From Candidatus Hinthialibacter antarcticus (GTDB lineage: Bacteria; Hinthialibacterota; Hinthialibacteria; Hinthialibacterales; Hinthialibacteraceae), in assembly GCA_030765645.1 (NCBI GenBank), contig JAVCCE010000067.1, forward strand, positions 1-62,467: DNA of 62,467 nucleotides. The letters are read 5' to 3'. Positions 34,348 to 47,293 of this stretch are shown here, piece by piece. The position numbers and the translations under genes were made by a program. How positions within the stretch are numbered: position 1 is the first letter of the stretch; each line of letters starts with the position of its first letter. A model generated the notes under the pieces. It searched no databases, was not told the DNA's origin, and was given only the letters and a program-made list of their open reading frames with translations.

Positions 34348-35784
34348 TTAGGTGAGGATCGAACTGCCCATCAGGTATTTATCCACCCCAATGGCTGCCT
34401 GGCGGCCTTCGTAAATCGCCCATACGACCAGAGATGCGCCGCGTTTCATGTCGCCGGCGGCGAAAACGCCCGGCTTGGACGACATATAATCTTCGTCGAC
34501 GGTCACATTGCCGCGTGGGTCGAGATTGAGGTCTAAATCAGCGATCAGGCCTTTTTTCTCCGGCCCGGTGAAGCCCATCGCCAGCAAGACGAGGTCTGCA
34601 TCCAGGTCGAATTCAGAGCCGGAAACTTCTTTCATCTCGCGGCGCCCGTCAGCATGGGTGACAAATTCGACTTTGACGCCGTGGAGTTTTTCGACGCGGC
34701 CATTCGAGCCGGAGAACGATTTGGTGCTGACGCTCCAGTCGCGGTCTCCACCCTCTTCGTGAGAACTCGAACTGCGCAGGGTAAACGGCCAGTGGGGCCA
34801 GGGCATATTTTCGGTGCGGGTTGCGGGCGGCTTGGGCATAATTTCAAATTGGGACACATGCTTGGCGCCCTGACGAAGCGAAGTGCCCAGGCAGTCGGAA
34901 CCGGTGTCGCCGCCGCCAAGAATGATGACGTTCTTGCCCGCTGCTGAGATGAACTCCTCATCGGGAATGACATCGCCCGCGACGCGCTTGTTGTTCATCG
35001 TTAAAAATTCCATTGCCAAGTGGACGCCGTCCAACTCGCGGCCTGGAATCGGTAGGTCGCGCGCCTGCATGGCGCCGCCGCACAATACGATTGCGTCATA
35101 TTGATCTAACAGTTCGTCGCCTTTGACGTCGAAGCCGACATTGACGCCGGTTTTAAATTCGACGCCTTCTTCCGACATCATGTTGACGCGGCGGTCAATC
35201 ATATATTTTTCCATTTTGAAGTCGGGGATGCCGTAGCGCAGCAGGCCGCCGATGCGGTCGGCTTTTTCAAACAAGGCCACGGTATGGCCCGCCCAGTTAA
35301 GTTGTTGCGCACACGCCATGCCCGCAGGGCCAGAGCCGATTACGGCGATTTTTTTGCCCGTGCGGCGCGTGGGGACTTTGGCTTTGATCCATCCTTCGTC
35401 AAAGGCGCGGTCGGCGATGTTGCGTTCAATTTCTTTGATGGTGACAGCGTCGTTGTTGATGTTGAGAACACAGGCTTCTTCACACGGCGCCGGACAAACC
35501 CGCCCGGTCACTTCAGGAAAATTGTTGGTTTTGTGAAGACGCCGAATCGCTTCTTCCCAGCGGCCTTTGTATACCAGGTCGTTCCAGTCGGGGATGATGT
35601 TGCCCAGGGGGCAGCCCCACTGGCAGGTCGGGACGCCGCAATCCATACAGCGCGCGCCCTGGTTGCGCATCTCATCTTCGCTGAGATGACCGTGAAACTC
35701 GTTATAACTTTTGAGCCTCTCATCAACCGGGCTATCGACCGGCGTCTGACGTTCTTTTTCGAGAAATCCTGTAACCTTACCCAT
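34348..35784 (-). CDS. gltD: Glutamate synthase small (beta) subunit
   Basis: 478 residues. Supplies electrons from NADPH through FAD to the large subunit. N-terminal cluster ligands CMDCGVPTCQWGCPLGN near residue 46 and CPAPCEEACVL near 98; FAD motif VIGSGPAGMACAQQL near 150 with the following GGLLRYGIPDFKME; NADPH motif ILGGGDTGSDC. Starts 12 bases after gltB with GAGGAG before the ATG, a normal gltBD operon. Confidence 0.97.
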   Translation of the reverse strand: MGKVTGFLEKERQTPVDSPVDERLKSYNEFHGHLSEDEMRNQGARCMDCGVPTCQWGCPLGNIIPDWNDLVYKGRWEEAIRRLHKTNNFPEVTGRVCPAPCEEACVLNINNDAVTIKEIERNIADRAFDEGWIKAKVPTRRTGKKIAVIGSGPAGMACAQQLNWAGHTVALFEKADRIGGLLRYGIPDFKMEKYMIDRRVNMMSEEGVEFKTGVNVGFDVKGDELLDQYDAIVLCGGAMQARDLPIPGRELDGVHLAMEFLTMNNKRVAGDVIPDEEFISAAGKNVIILGGGDTGSDCLGTSLRQGAKHVSQFEIMPKPPATRTENMPWPHWPFTLRSSSSHEEGGDRDWSVSTKSFSGSNGRVEKLHGVKVEFVTHADGRREMKEVSGSEFDLDADLVLLAMGFTGPEKKGLIADLDLNLDPRGNVTVDEDYMSSKPGVFAAGDMKRGASLVVWAIYEGRQAAIGVDKYLMGSSILT

Positions 35785-35796
35785 TGATACTCCTCG

Positions 35797-40353
<4,557 letters not shown>

Positions 40354-40523
40354 GTGTCGCTCCCAATGGCGGTTTTGGTCGTTCGCGTTAGATGCAGCGC
40401 TATCTCTCTCGTTTTGTTCGAGCGTGTGCTGCGCCTGAAATTGAGTCGTCTTTATTTTAGTGGCTGAAAGACGTTTATTTGCGGGGATCCAGCATTCGAA
40501 ACACCGATAAGAATGGTTTCCCG

Positions 40524-40551
40524 ATTATAATCCGTAGCACTAAAGCAACAA
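40524..40551 (-). promoter_or_regulatory. Candidate sigma-70 promoter for gltBD
   Basis: On the minus strand TTGTTG (40551-40546) and TATAAT (40529-40524) are 16 bases apart, giving a leader of about 165 bases. The remainder of the 365-base gap 40354-40718 shows no gene and no convincing terminator for the upstream acyltransferase gene. Confidence 0.5.
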
Positions 40552-40718
40552 TAAATCGAAGTGCCCCCTGCTTTCGCGTAACGTTTCTTGACGCCCCCAT
40601 ATTCGTGAGGGGCTCCACATTATAACCAAAACCTAGCGTTCGTCTAGATTTTTAACCATTTCCAGCGAATTGGGGCATTAGAGAATATATAGGCTTAAGT
40701 TTATAAAGCAGAGAGTGT

Positions 40719-43235
40719 TTATCCTCTTTTATTACCGTTGTTTATTTGCTCCCACAGCATAACAATCTCTTGTTGAATCCGTAGGTTGATCTCTTGGATG
40801 CTCGCATCTCCCGGCTGGAAGGGCTTGCCGAAAACGATATCGACCCGGTTGCGCTTGGGCCATCCGGCGCCTGTGGGCAGAACCTTGTGCGCGCCGAAAG
40901 TCGCCACCGGAACAATCGGAACCTGCAGGTTGTGCGCAAGTATGCCGGCGCCGTCTTTGAACTCGTTGAGATTGCCGTCGAGTGTGCGGGTGCCTTCGGG
41001 GAACAGCAAGATGCTCCATCCCTTGTCGACCAGTTCCCCTGCGTAGGCCATGCTCTGGCGAAAGGCGCCGGTGTTCGAGAAGGGGAATATGTTAAACCCA
41101 ATGGTTGAGATGTTCCACGCGCTCCACACCGCCAGCCTCGTTAAAAAGCCTAAGCCATCAGTGATGAAATATTCCGCCCATGCGGCGGGGCAGGCTTTTG
41201 CGCCCAAATGGGCAGGCGTCAGCAATTGGATTAAGGCGGTGTCGATATGGCTGGTGTGGTTCGAGACAAAAAACACCGGGCCTTTTACGTCCTTCAAGTT
41301 TTCAAGCCCGGAGCAATGAAGGTCGCAAAACAGGCCGATGGCGGGGCGGACGACGCTGTTCTGAAACAACCAGCGAAAGGCTCGGGTCGGCTGCGTGAGC
41401 GTCCAACGGCGAATATGGAGCGGCTGGGCCTGGTTGCTGGAATGCAGCAAGGCCTCAAGTTCGCGGACGGTGGTCTCGGGCGTCAGGGCGCGTTCGTCCA
41501 CATCGGTCCTGAACTCCGCCTCTAACTGGGCGGCCAATTCGACCCGGTCAATGGAACTCAACCCTAAATCATCGCCTAGTTTTGATTCCGGCTGAATTTC
41601 ATCGAGCGCCAGGTTGCTGAGTTCACACAAAATGCGTTGCAGCGCCGTCCCTTTTGCTGATGGAGGCGCTGCGCCTTTCGGCTGAGTGATCTGGCTTTTG
41701 ACTTCTTTCTTTTTGATTTTCAATGTCGGCGTCTTGGGGAACTCCGGCTCCGGCCAGACGCTGAATTCCTGGATGCGCTGTTCAGGTGGAAGTTGGGCGT
41801 TTGCGGATTTGACGGCGGCCTCGGCGGAGCCTGCGTTCTCATTGAGCAGCAGCACGGCGTGGATTTCTTCTTCGCGCTCGCCCACGCCGATCACGCAACT
41901 TTCTATGACGCCCTCGACCTGGTTTAAGACGTTTTCAATATCTTCTGGGTAGATATTGATGCCGTCGGCGGTAACGATTACGTCTTTTAGCCGGGTTCGG
42001 ATATACAAGAAGCCGTTGTCGTCGATCTCGCCTACGTCGCCGGTACGGAACCAGCCGTCCCGAAACACTTTTTCGGTTTCATGCGGCTTTTGGTAATACC
42101 CGCCGAACACGTTGGGGCCGCGCGCGAGAATTTCCTTGCCTTCGCCCAACTGAATTTCGACGTTCGACACTGGCAGGCCCACCGAGCCGACCCGGCGGGC
42201 GTTGGGCTGAGCGGCGGTCAAAACCGGGCTGGTTTCAGTGAGGCCGTAGCCCTGCCAGATTTGAAATCCCAATCCAAGCCAAAAGCGCTCCACATCCGGC
42301 GCCAGGGCGGAGCCGCCCGAAACAAACGCATGAAAGCGCGTGTTGAATCGCTTATGAATAAAACGAAACAGTAACTTACGCGTCCAGCGCGGCAGGATAT
42401 TTGCGCACCGTATCGCCAGACGAAATATACCCGCAACTCCTTTGGCTTCGAGTTGTTCTTCGATGCGTTGTTTGAACATGTCTAACAGGCGCGGCACCAA
42501 CACCATGACGGTAATGGTTTCGCGTTGGAACACTTGAGCAAGCGCGGAGGGTTTCAGTGTTTTCAGATAAAGAACCGAACCGCCCGCCGCCAAGACCGTC
42601 CAAAAGCCAGCGGTTTGTTCGAGCGCATGGCTCAGCGGCAAGACCGACAACGCGTGATATGACGCGTCAACCGGAATATGCGCCAAAATGTCGCTGACGT
42701 TGACCGCCTGGTTGCGTTGAGTGAGCACCACGCCTTTCGGATCGCCCGTGGTGCCCGAGGTGTACAAAATTTGTGCGACGTCATCCGGCTGGATGGGAGC
42801 GTCCTGCGTATGCGGTTGGGCTGATTCAACTTTTTGAAACAGCGTTTCGGTGAGCACGGTTGGAGCGTCAATTGTGGGGTCGGCGCTGAATTGCGACCGC
42901 ACCAGCAATTTCGCTTGCGTCTCCCGCGCAACGTGTTGAATGAACTCCGGCGTATGCCGCGCATCAATGGGAACCAGAACCACGCCGGAAATCACGCATC
43001 CACAATAGACCATCGCCCATTCGGGGCTGTTGGGCGTCCAGATCAGGATGCGGTCGCCGCGCTCGACGCCGATGGAGCGCAAATAGCCCGCAAAGCGCAA
43101 CGCCTGTTCATACAACTGCGCGTATGACGTATGGAAGATGCGAAACCCATTGAAAAAGCGGATGGCGTCGTCGGTCCCGCGTTCAGGGAACGTATTGACG
43201 ATGTCCGCTAGAGTGTTGAATTCACGCTTCGTCAT
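40719..43235 (-). CDS. Fusion: acyl-activating enzyme, acyl carrier domain and lysophospholipid-type acyltransferase
   Basis: 838 residues in three modules. Residues 1-515: adenylate-forming fatty acyl ligase, with YTSGTTGDPKG (158-168), YGLTETSP (330-337), GWFRTGD (394-400), KDVIVTADGINIYPEDIE (417-434) and the C-terminal catalytic Lys region KTPTLKIKKKEV. Residues 530-598: acyl carrier domain, LGDDLGLSSIDRVEL, the probable phosphopantetheine site being Ser561. Residues 630-838: PlsC-like acyltransferase with NHTSHID (His660, Asp665) and FPEGTR (745-750). A long-frame start at 43295 exists, but AAGGGGA before ATG 43235 and the 4-base overlap with the MFS gene fix the start. The set could activate a fatty acid, hold it on its own carrier and pass it to a lysolipid. 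E. coli Aas has ligase and acyltransferase in the opposite order and uses free ACP. Substrates are inferred. Confidence 0.9.
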   Translation of the reverse strand: MTKREFNTLADIVNTFPERGTDDAIRFFNGFRIFHTSYAQLYEQALRFAGYLRSIGVERGDRILIWTPNSPEWAMVYCGCVISGVVLVPIDARHTPEFIQHVARETQAKLLVRSQFSADPTIDAPTVLTETLFQKVESAQPHTQDAPIQPDDVAQILYTSGTTGDPKGVVLTQRNQAVNVSDILAHIPVDASYHALSVLPLSHALEQTAGFWTVLAAGGSVLYLKTLKPSALAQVFQRETITVMVLVPRLLDMFKQRIEEQLEAKGVAGIFRLAIRCANILPRWTRKLLFRFIHKRFNTRFHAFVSGGSALAPDVERFWLGLGFQIWQGYGLTETSPVLTAAQPNARRVGSVGLPVSNVEIQLGEGKEILARGPNVFGGYYQKPHETEKVFRDGWFRTGDVGEIDDNGFLYIRTRLKDVIVTADGINIYPEDIENVLNQVEGVIESCVIGVGEREEEIHAVLLLNENAGSAEAAVKSANAQLPPEQRIQEFSVWPEPEFPKTPTLKIKKKEVKSQITQPKGAAPPSAKGTALQRILCELSNLALDEIQPESKLGDDLGLSSIDRVELAAQLEAEFRTDVDERALTPETTVRELEALLHSSNQAQPLHIRRWTLTQPTRAFRWLFQNSVVRPAIGLFCDLHCSGLENLKDVKGPVFFVSNHTSHIDTALIQLLTPAHLGAKACPAAWAEYFITDGLGFLTRLAVWSAWNISTIGFNIFPFSNTGAFRQSMAYAGELVDKGWSILLFPEGTRTLDGNLNEFKDGAGILAHNLQVPIVPVATFGAHKVLPTGAGWPKRNRVDIVFGKPFQPGDASIQEINLRIQQEIVMLWEQINNGNKRG

Positions 43236-44473
43236 GATGATGTCCCCTTGCGAAATAATGGCTGCGCGCGTTTGTCGGGCGCAAAGGCCAGGCAAATCAG
43301 TCCAGCGATGAAGAAGCCGATCAAAATATAAATTGCAACTTCGTAGCCGTATGTTGTCGCCGCCCAGCCAAAGACTGCGGGGCCTAATGCGCCGCTGGCT
43401 TTATTGAATAGCGCCAGAAATCCAAAATATTCGCCCATTTGTTCGGGCGCCGCGAATTGAATCAAGAAGGGGCGCACGGCGGCTTGGTACGACGCCATCG
43501 CTGCGCCGCCGATCATCCCGGCGATGGTGAACGGCGTCAGCGTTTCGATCCAGAGAAATGCGACCAGTACCATGATCCAGACGACGCCGCAAAAGAAAAG
43601 CACTTTTTTCGGGCCGAAGCGGTCGGTCATCTTGCCTGCGATCCAAGAGCCGATTGCTGCGGCAAAGGCCAAGCCTGCATAGATTTTGACGAACTCTTGT
43701 TGGGAAAGCCCCAGTTTGGTTTCGCTGAATAAGTACAAAAATACCACCACCGACATGATGGCGTTCCAAAATAAAAACGCGCAGCCGAGAAAGGCGACGA
43801 ACCCCGGTTGTTGCGGCAGACGGCGTACGGTTTGGCCTAACTCGCGAAACGCGCGTGAAATTTCTTTGAAGGCGCTTCGTTGCGATGGCGTCTTGGGTTC
43901 GCGAATGACGAAAAACGGATAGAGCGAAAACCCAAGAAACAGCACCGCCGTCAATACAAACGTGCCGCGTACGCCGAACTCGGTGTCCCACCCGGCGTAG
44001 GCCATCCATGCGGCCAGCGCGAGCAGTGAAAAGGGCGTACCCAGGTAGCCTACGCCGACGCCCCAGCCGCTGACCGTGCCTTGCGTTCTTTCGTCGGCAA
44101 GTTTGGGGAGAATGGCGTCATAGACCGCGAGGGAGATTCCATACAAAAATAACGAAACCACCGCCAGCGCCAGCGCGATATACAAACTCGAAAACGCAAT
44201 CGCGAACGAGGCGGCGCAACAACCCAGCGTACAGAGAATCAGGTAAGGCATTCGCCGACCGCTTTGGTCGGACAACGCCCCCACCACTGGCACCAACACT
44301 GCCGCCAGCAGCGTTGAAACCGACATGACATACCCGACGTGGATTTCTTGCCCGCCCGCGTAATTCTTGATGAACACCGGGAAGAAAAATGTGATAAACA
44401 GGGCCGAGTACATCGTGTTGGCGAAATCGTAGATGCACCATGCTGCGATTTGATTGCGTGGGCCAGTTCTCAT
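43232..44473 (-). CDS. UMF1-type major facilitator transporter, possible lysolipid flippase
   Basis: 413 residues, 12 hydrophobic helices. It opens with IAAWCIYDFANTMYSALF, the hallmark of the UMF1/Atg22-like MFS group, and has the MFS loop GALSDQSGRRMP between helices 2 and 3. AGGAACC precedes ATG 44473; an upstream GTG/ATG frame to 44512 runs through a palindrome and is less likely. The stop overlaps the start of the ligase-carrier-acyltransferase gene by 4 bases. In E. coli the MFS protein LplT is encoded next to Aas and flips lysophospholipid inwards; the same gene logic here suggests an analogous task, though UMF1 and LplT are different MFS families. Confidence 0.85.
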   Translation of the reverse strand: MRTGPRNQIAAWCIYDFANTMYSALFITFFFPVFIKNYAGGQEIHVGYVMSVSTLLAAVLVPVVGALSDQSGRRMPYLILCTLGCCAASFAIAFSSLYIALALAVVSLFLYGISLAVYDAILPKLADERTQGTVSGWGVGVGYLGTPFSLLALAAWMAYAGWDTEFGVRGTFVLTAVLFLGFSLYPFFVIREPKTPSQRSAFKEISRAFRELGQTVRRLPQQPGFVAFLGCAFLFWNAIMSVVVFLYLFSETKLGLSQQEFVKIYAGLAFAAAIGSWIAGKMTDRFGPKKVLFFCGVVWIMVLVAFLWIETLTPFTIAGMIGGAAMASYQAAVRPFLIQFAAPEQMGEYFGFLALFNKASGALGPAVFGWAATTYGYEVAIYILIGFFIAGLICLAFAPDKRAQPLFRKGTSS

Positions 44474-44494
44474 AGTGGTTCCTAAAAATACTGT

Positions 44495-44512
44495 TTGTTT
44501 ATATGTAAACAA
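44495..44512. promoter_or_regulatory. Perfect inverted repeat, candidate operator
   Basis: TTGTTTA-tatg-TAAACAA: 7-bp perfect arms with 4-base spacer, centred about 31 bases before the MFS start codon. The position suits a repressor operator for the MFS/acyltransferase cassette. No regulator of the usual helix-turn-helix type lies beside it. Confidence 0.5.
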
Positions 44513-44562
44513 TATCCGGCGGCGGTAGAAATGTCAAGTCATTCTTTCATTTTTTTTCGCGC

Positions 44563-45354
44563 CTATGTTGGGGACGCCCGGTTCGCTTGTTCGACTGGCG
44601 CAGGGTCGATCAAATTTTCTAAGGTGGTTTTGTCGATTGGGCCTTCCGGGTAAAAAACGGCGATCCGTTTGCATAGGTTTCTCAGCTCGCGGACGTTGCC
44701 GGGCCAGGGGTAGTCTAACAGAAAGCGTTGTCCGTCCGCGAGGAGCCGCCCGTTGTATCGAGGAAGAAAGTGATGAAACAATTGCAGCGCGTCTTCGCTG
44801 CGTTCGCGCAACGGGGGCGCGTGGAGGCGAATGACGTTGAGCCGGTCATAGAGGTCAGGCAAGAAGCGCCCGGCTTGTTGTTCTTGGACAAGATCGCGAT
44901 TGGCCGCCGCAATGACGCGGGTGCGGATTTGCAGAGGCTGGGTGGAGCCGATGCGTTGGATAGTGCGTTCTTCCAGAAAGCGTAAAAATCGCCCCTGCAT
45001 TTCCAACGATAGCGAAGCAATCTCATCGAGAAAGACGCTGCCTTGGTGGGCTTGTTCCAATAGGCCGATGTGGCGATGCACCGCGCCGGTAAAGGCGCCG
45101 CGTTCATGGCCGAACAACACCGACTCCGCCGTCGCGGCGTGGAGGGCGGCGCAGTCAACCGTGATGAAGGGGCCGCCCTTGTTGGCGCTGAGTTTGTGCA
45201 GCGCTTTGGCGATCAGTTCTTTGCCGACGCCGCGTTCTCCGGTTAGCAGGATGGTTTCGTTACAGGCGGCGGCGGTGCGCACTTGCGCTTCGAGCGTTTT
45301 CATTACCGGACTGTCGCCTATGATGGCAAAGCGTTTGAAGGAGATCGGTTTCAT
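44563..45354 (-). CDS. Sigma-54 activator core (AAA+) without receiver or DNA-binding domain
   Basis: 263 residues. It consists almost only of the central AAA+ domain of bacterial enhancer-binding proteins: Walker A GERGVGKE (40-46 region), GAFTGA (86-91), the loop that contacts sigma-54, Walker B GSVFLDEI (105-112), the Arg-finger region FLPDLYDRLNV and WPGNVREL (217-224). About 10 residues precede the domain and the C-terminus ends shortly after it with no helix-turn-helix. PspF is similarly short at its N-terminus but keeps a DNA-binding end. No -24/-12 promoter was found nearby. It is upstream of the MFS gene on the same strand with an 89-base gap. Confidence 0.85.
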   Translation of the reverse strand: MKPISFKRFAIIGDSPVMKTLEAQVRTAAACNETILLTGERGVGKELIAKALHKLSANKGGPFITVDCAALHAATAESVLFGHERGAFTGAVHRHIGLLEQAHQGSVFLDEIASLSLEMQGRFLRFLEERTIQRIGSTQPLQIRTRVIAAANRDLVQEQQAGRFLPDLYDRLNVIRLHAPPLRERSEDALQLFHHFLPRYNGRLLADGQRFLLDYPWPGNVRELRNLCKRIAVFYPEGPIDKTTLENLIDPAPVEQANRASPT

Positions 45355-45451
45355 TGCGTCCTCGCTGAAAGGTAGAGTGATATCGCATTTCAGCGTAGGC
45401 GGAGGGGCGTCCCGCGTTCATCCCCCAGGTGGCGCCGTTTTGTCATAAGTT

Positions 45452-47161
45452 TTAATCAGCAAGCGGCGGCGTGGATGGTTCTTTCTTTTTTAGGAGATAA
45501 ATTGGCTCGATGATGTGGGATTTATCTGCGGTTTGGATGAAGCGCACCCATCGGGCGAGGCGGTTGCCTTCTCGTTTTTCGTGCTCTTTTTCTTTTTTGC
45601 AATACCCGGATGAGACGATCTCATAACCATTCTGCATGGTTAAGTCCATCGCGTCAAACACACTCTTGCGGCACAGGGCGAATGTCGGGCGATGCTCATG
45701 GAGTTTGGCTTGAAAGAGGTTCTCATGCTTTTCCAATTGCGAAAAAGTCAGAGAAGGAATATCGAATAAGAATAATTTCTTATGGAAATAGCGCTCGTTG
45801 ACCAATAGTTCAAACGGCTGGACTTGTTGTTGTAATTGCAACGCAAATTTGGTGACGGGAAAGAGTTGCTTTGATGGCAGTACGGCCTGGAAAATGATGC
45901 AATGCAAAAATAGCAGCCAGACCGCGACGGACAGGATGCGCGCGGCGGGCGTTCGCGAGATCGCCAAACTAATTACGCCCAGCGCCAAGCATGAACTGAG
46001 CATGACCGCCGCCCCCGTCGAATAGACGATGTCTCCTAAGAGCAAATGCAAACTAAGAGCGGTTGTCGACGCGATGGCGCCCAACACGCCGATAAACCAA
46101 TACGTTTTATGAAACCGGGGCGTCTCGCCAGAGGGCATGAGCGCTTGTACGCAAAGAAGCGCCAGCGGCAGCGACCATTGCAAGGAATACCACTGGTGTT
46201 TTTCGCCTACGATGAGGGAATAAAACAAAACGTAGGTTGCAAACCAGACGAACGGATACGAGCGCTTTAATGCTTGCCCAAATGATTGGCGATTGTTTTT
46301 TTGAAGCCACTGTCTCAGTCGCAGCAACGGGAACCAAGACCACGGGGCGAAATACAACAACAAGACGGGCAGGTAATACGCCGGGGAGTTTTCGAGAGAA
46401 AAGACGCGCCCGGCGGTTTCCTGGCCCATCATAGTTAACAGGCGCATCGGGCCGAGTTTCGCCATCAGCATAAAATACCAGGGGGTAATGATTGCAAGCA
46501 ATAGCAGGGCGCCAGGAAATGACATCAGGCGTTTGAGTTCATGGCGGCGTTGGTTCAAACAAAGATACGCCGCCGTTACGGCGAACGGTAACAGAATGCC
46601 GACCGGGCCTTTGATGTTGAACGCCAAGCCCGCGCCCAAATACAGAAACAGCAAGTCGCGCGTACGGCGCGTCGTCAGCCAGCGCCACGCCGCCAGATGG
46701 GCGCAAGCCATAAAAAACGCCAGCGTCATTTCCGGCACGGCGTAATGGGCGTAACGGTAAAACACATCCATCGACGCTAACACCCACACTGTTAGCGCGC
46801 GGCGTTTCTCATCCGCAAAAATCCAGCCCGACGAATAATACGCTGCGATTAACATTCCCAACGAAAAGAGCCACGACGCCATGCGGCTGGACGCGAACCC
46901 ATGCCCCAGGATGGATTGAAAGGAGAGCATGAGCCAATAAAACCCGATGGGTTTGTTGATGCGGGGGACGTTGTTATAACTTGGGACGAAGAATTCGCTC
47001 TGCGCCAACATGCTTCGAGTGGAATTCATGTAGTAATTTTCATCTTGATGGTAGACGTAGGGGTTCGGCAAGGTGATTGCGGTCAGCAGCGCAAACAGCA
47101 GCAAGGGCAGCAACAAGCCGAATGGCTTTCGCGTCCAAAGAGAAAGCAGGTCGTTTACCAT
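45452..47161 (-). CDS. ArnT/GT39-like membrane glycosyltransferase
   Basis: 569 residues from ATG 47161. The first periplasmic loop has HQDENYYMNSTRSML and, further on, NKPIGFYWLMLSF, the ArnT/PMT pattern (D-E-x-x-Y ... K-P-x-x-x-Y-W-L) for transfer from polyprenyl-phosphate sugars. About 12 helices to residue 430, then a soluble domain of about 130 residues. ArnT adds aminoarabinose to lipid A; other members modify other lipids or proteins, so the acceptor is open. The long open frame to 47236 (GTG) overlaps the terminator of the upstream operon, so I prefer the ATG, although its ribosome binding site is weak. Confidence 0.82.
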   Translation of the reverse strand: MVNDLLSLWTRKPFGLLLPLLLFALLTAITLPNPYVYHQDENYYMNSTRSMLAQSEFFVPSYNNVPRINKPIGFYWLMLSFQSILGHGFASSRMASWLFSLGMLIAAYYSSGWIFADEKRRALTVWVLASMDVFYRYAHYAVPEMTLAFFMACAHLAAWRWLTTRRTRDLLFLYLGAGLAFNIKGPVGILLPFAVTAAYLCLNQRRHELKRLMSFPGALLLLAIITPWYFMLMAKLGPMRLLTMMGQETAGRVFSLENSPAYYLPVLLLYFAPWSWFPLLRLRQWLQKNNRQSFGQALKRSYPFVWFATYVLFYSLIVGEKHQWYSLQWSLPLALLCVQALMPSGETPRFHKTYWFIGVLGAIASTTALSLHLLLGDIVYSTGAAVMLSSCLALGVISLAISRTPAARILSVAVWLLFLHCIIFQAVLPSKQLFPVTKFALQLQQQVQPFELLVNERYFHKKLFLFDIPSLTFSQLEKHENLFQAKLHEHRPTFALCRKSVFDAMDLTMQNGYEIVSSGYCKKEKEHEKREGNRLARWVRFIQTADKSHIIEPIYLLKKKEPSTPPLAD

Positions 47162-47236
47162 AACCCGGTTAGTATATGGAGAAGCAGGGCGCTCCTTAAA
47201 GGTTCGTTTAGATTTATTTGCAATTTTTTTGCGCAC

Positions 47237-47270
47237 AAAAAAAGCGGGACGGCCAATTGACCGCCCCGCT
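47237..47270 (-). terminator. Intrinsic terminator of the gspHIJK operon
   Basis: A 28-base palindrome (AGCGGG...CCCGCT, fully paired with two wobble pairs, centre AATT) is followed on the minus strand by seven U. It lies 23 bases past the stop of the Pro/Thr-rich protein, ending the pseudopilin operon. Confidence 0.92.
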
Positions 47271-47293
47271 TTGTCGCGTTGTGATGAGTGGGT

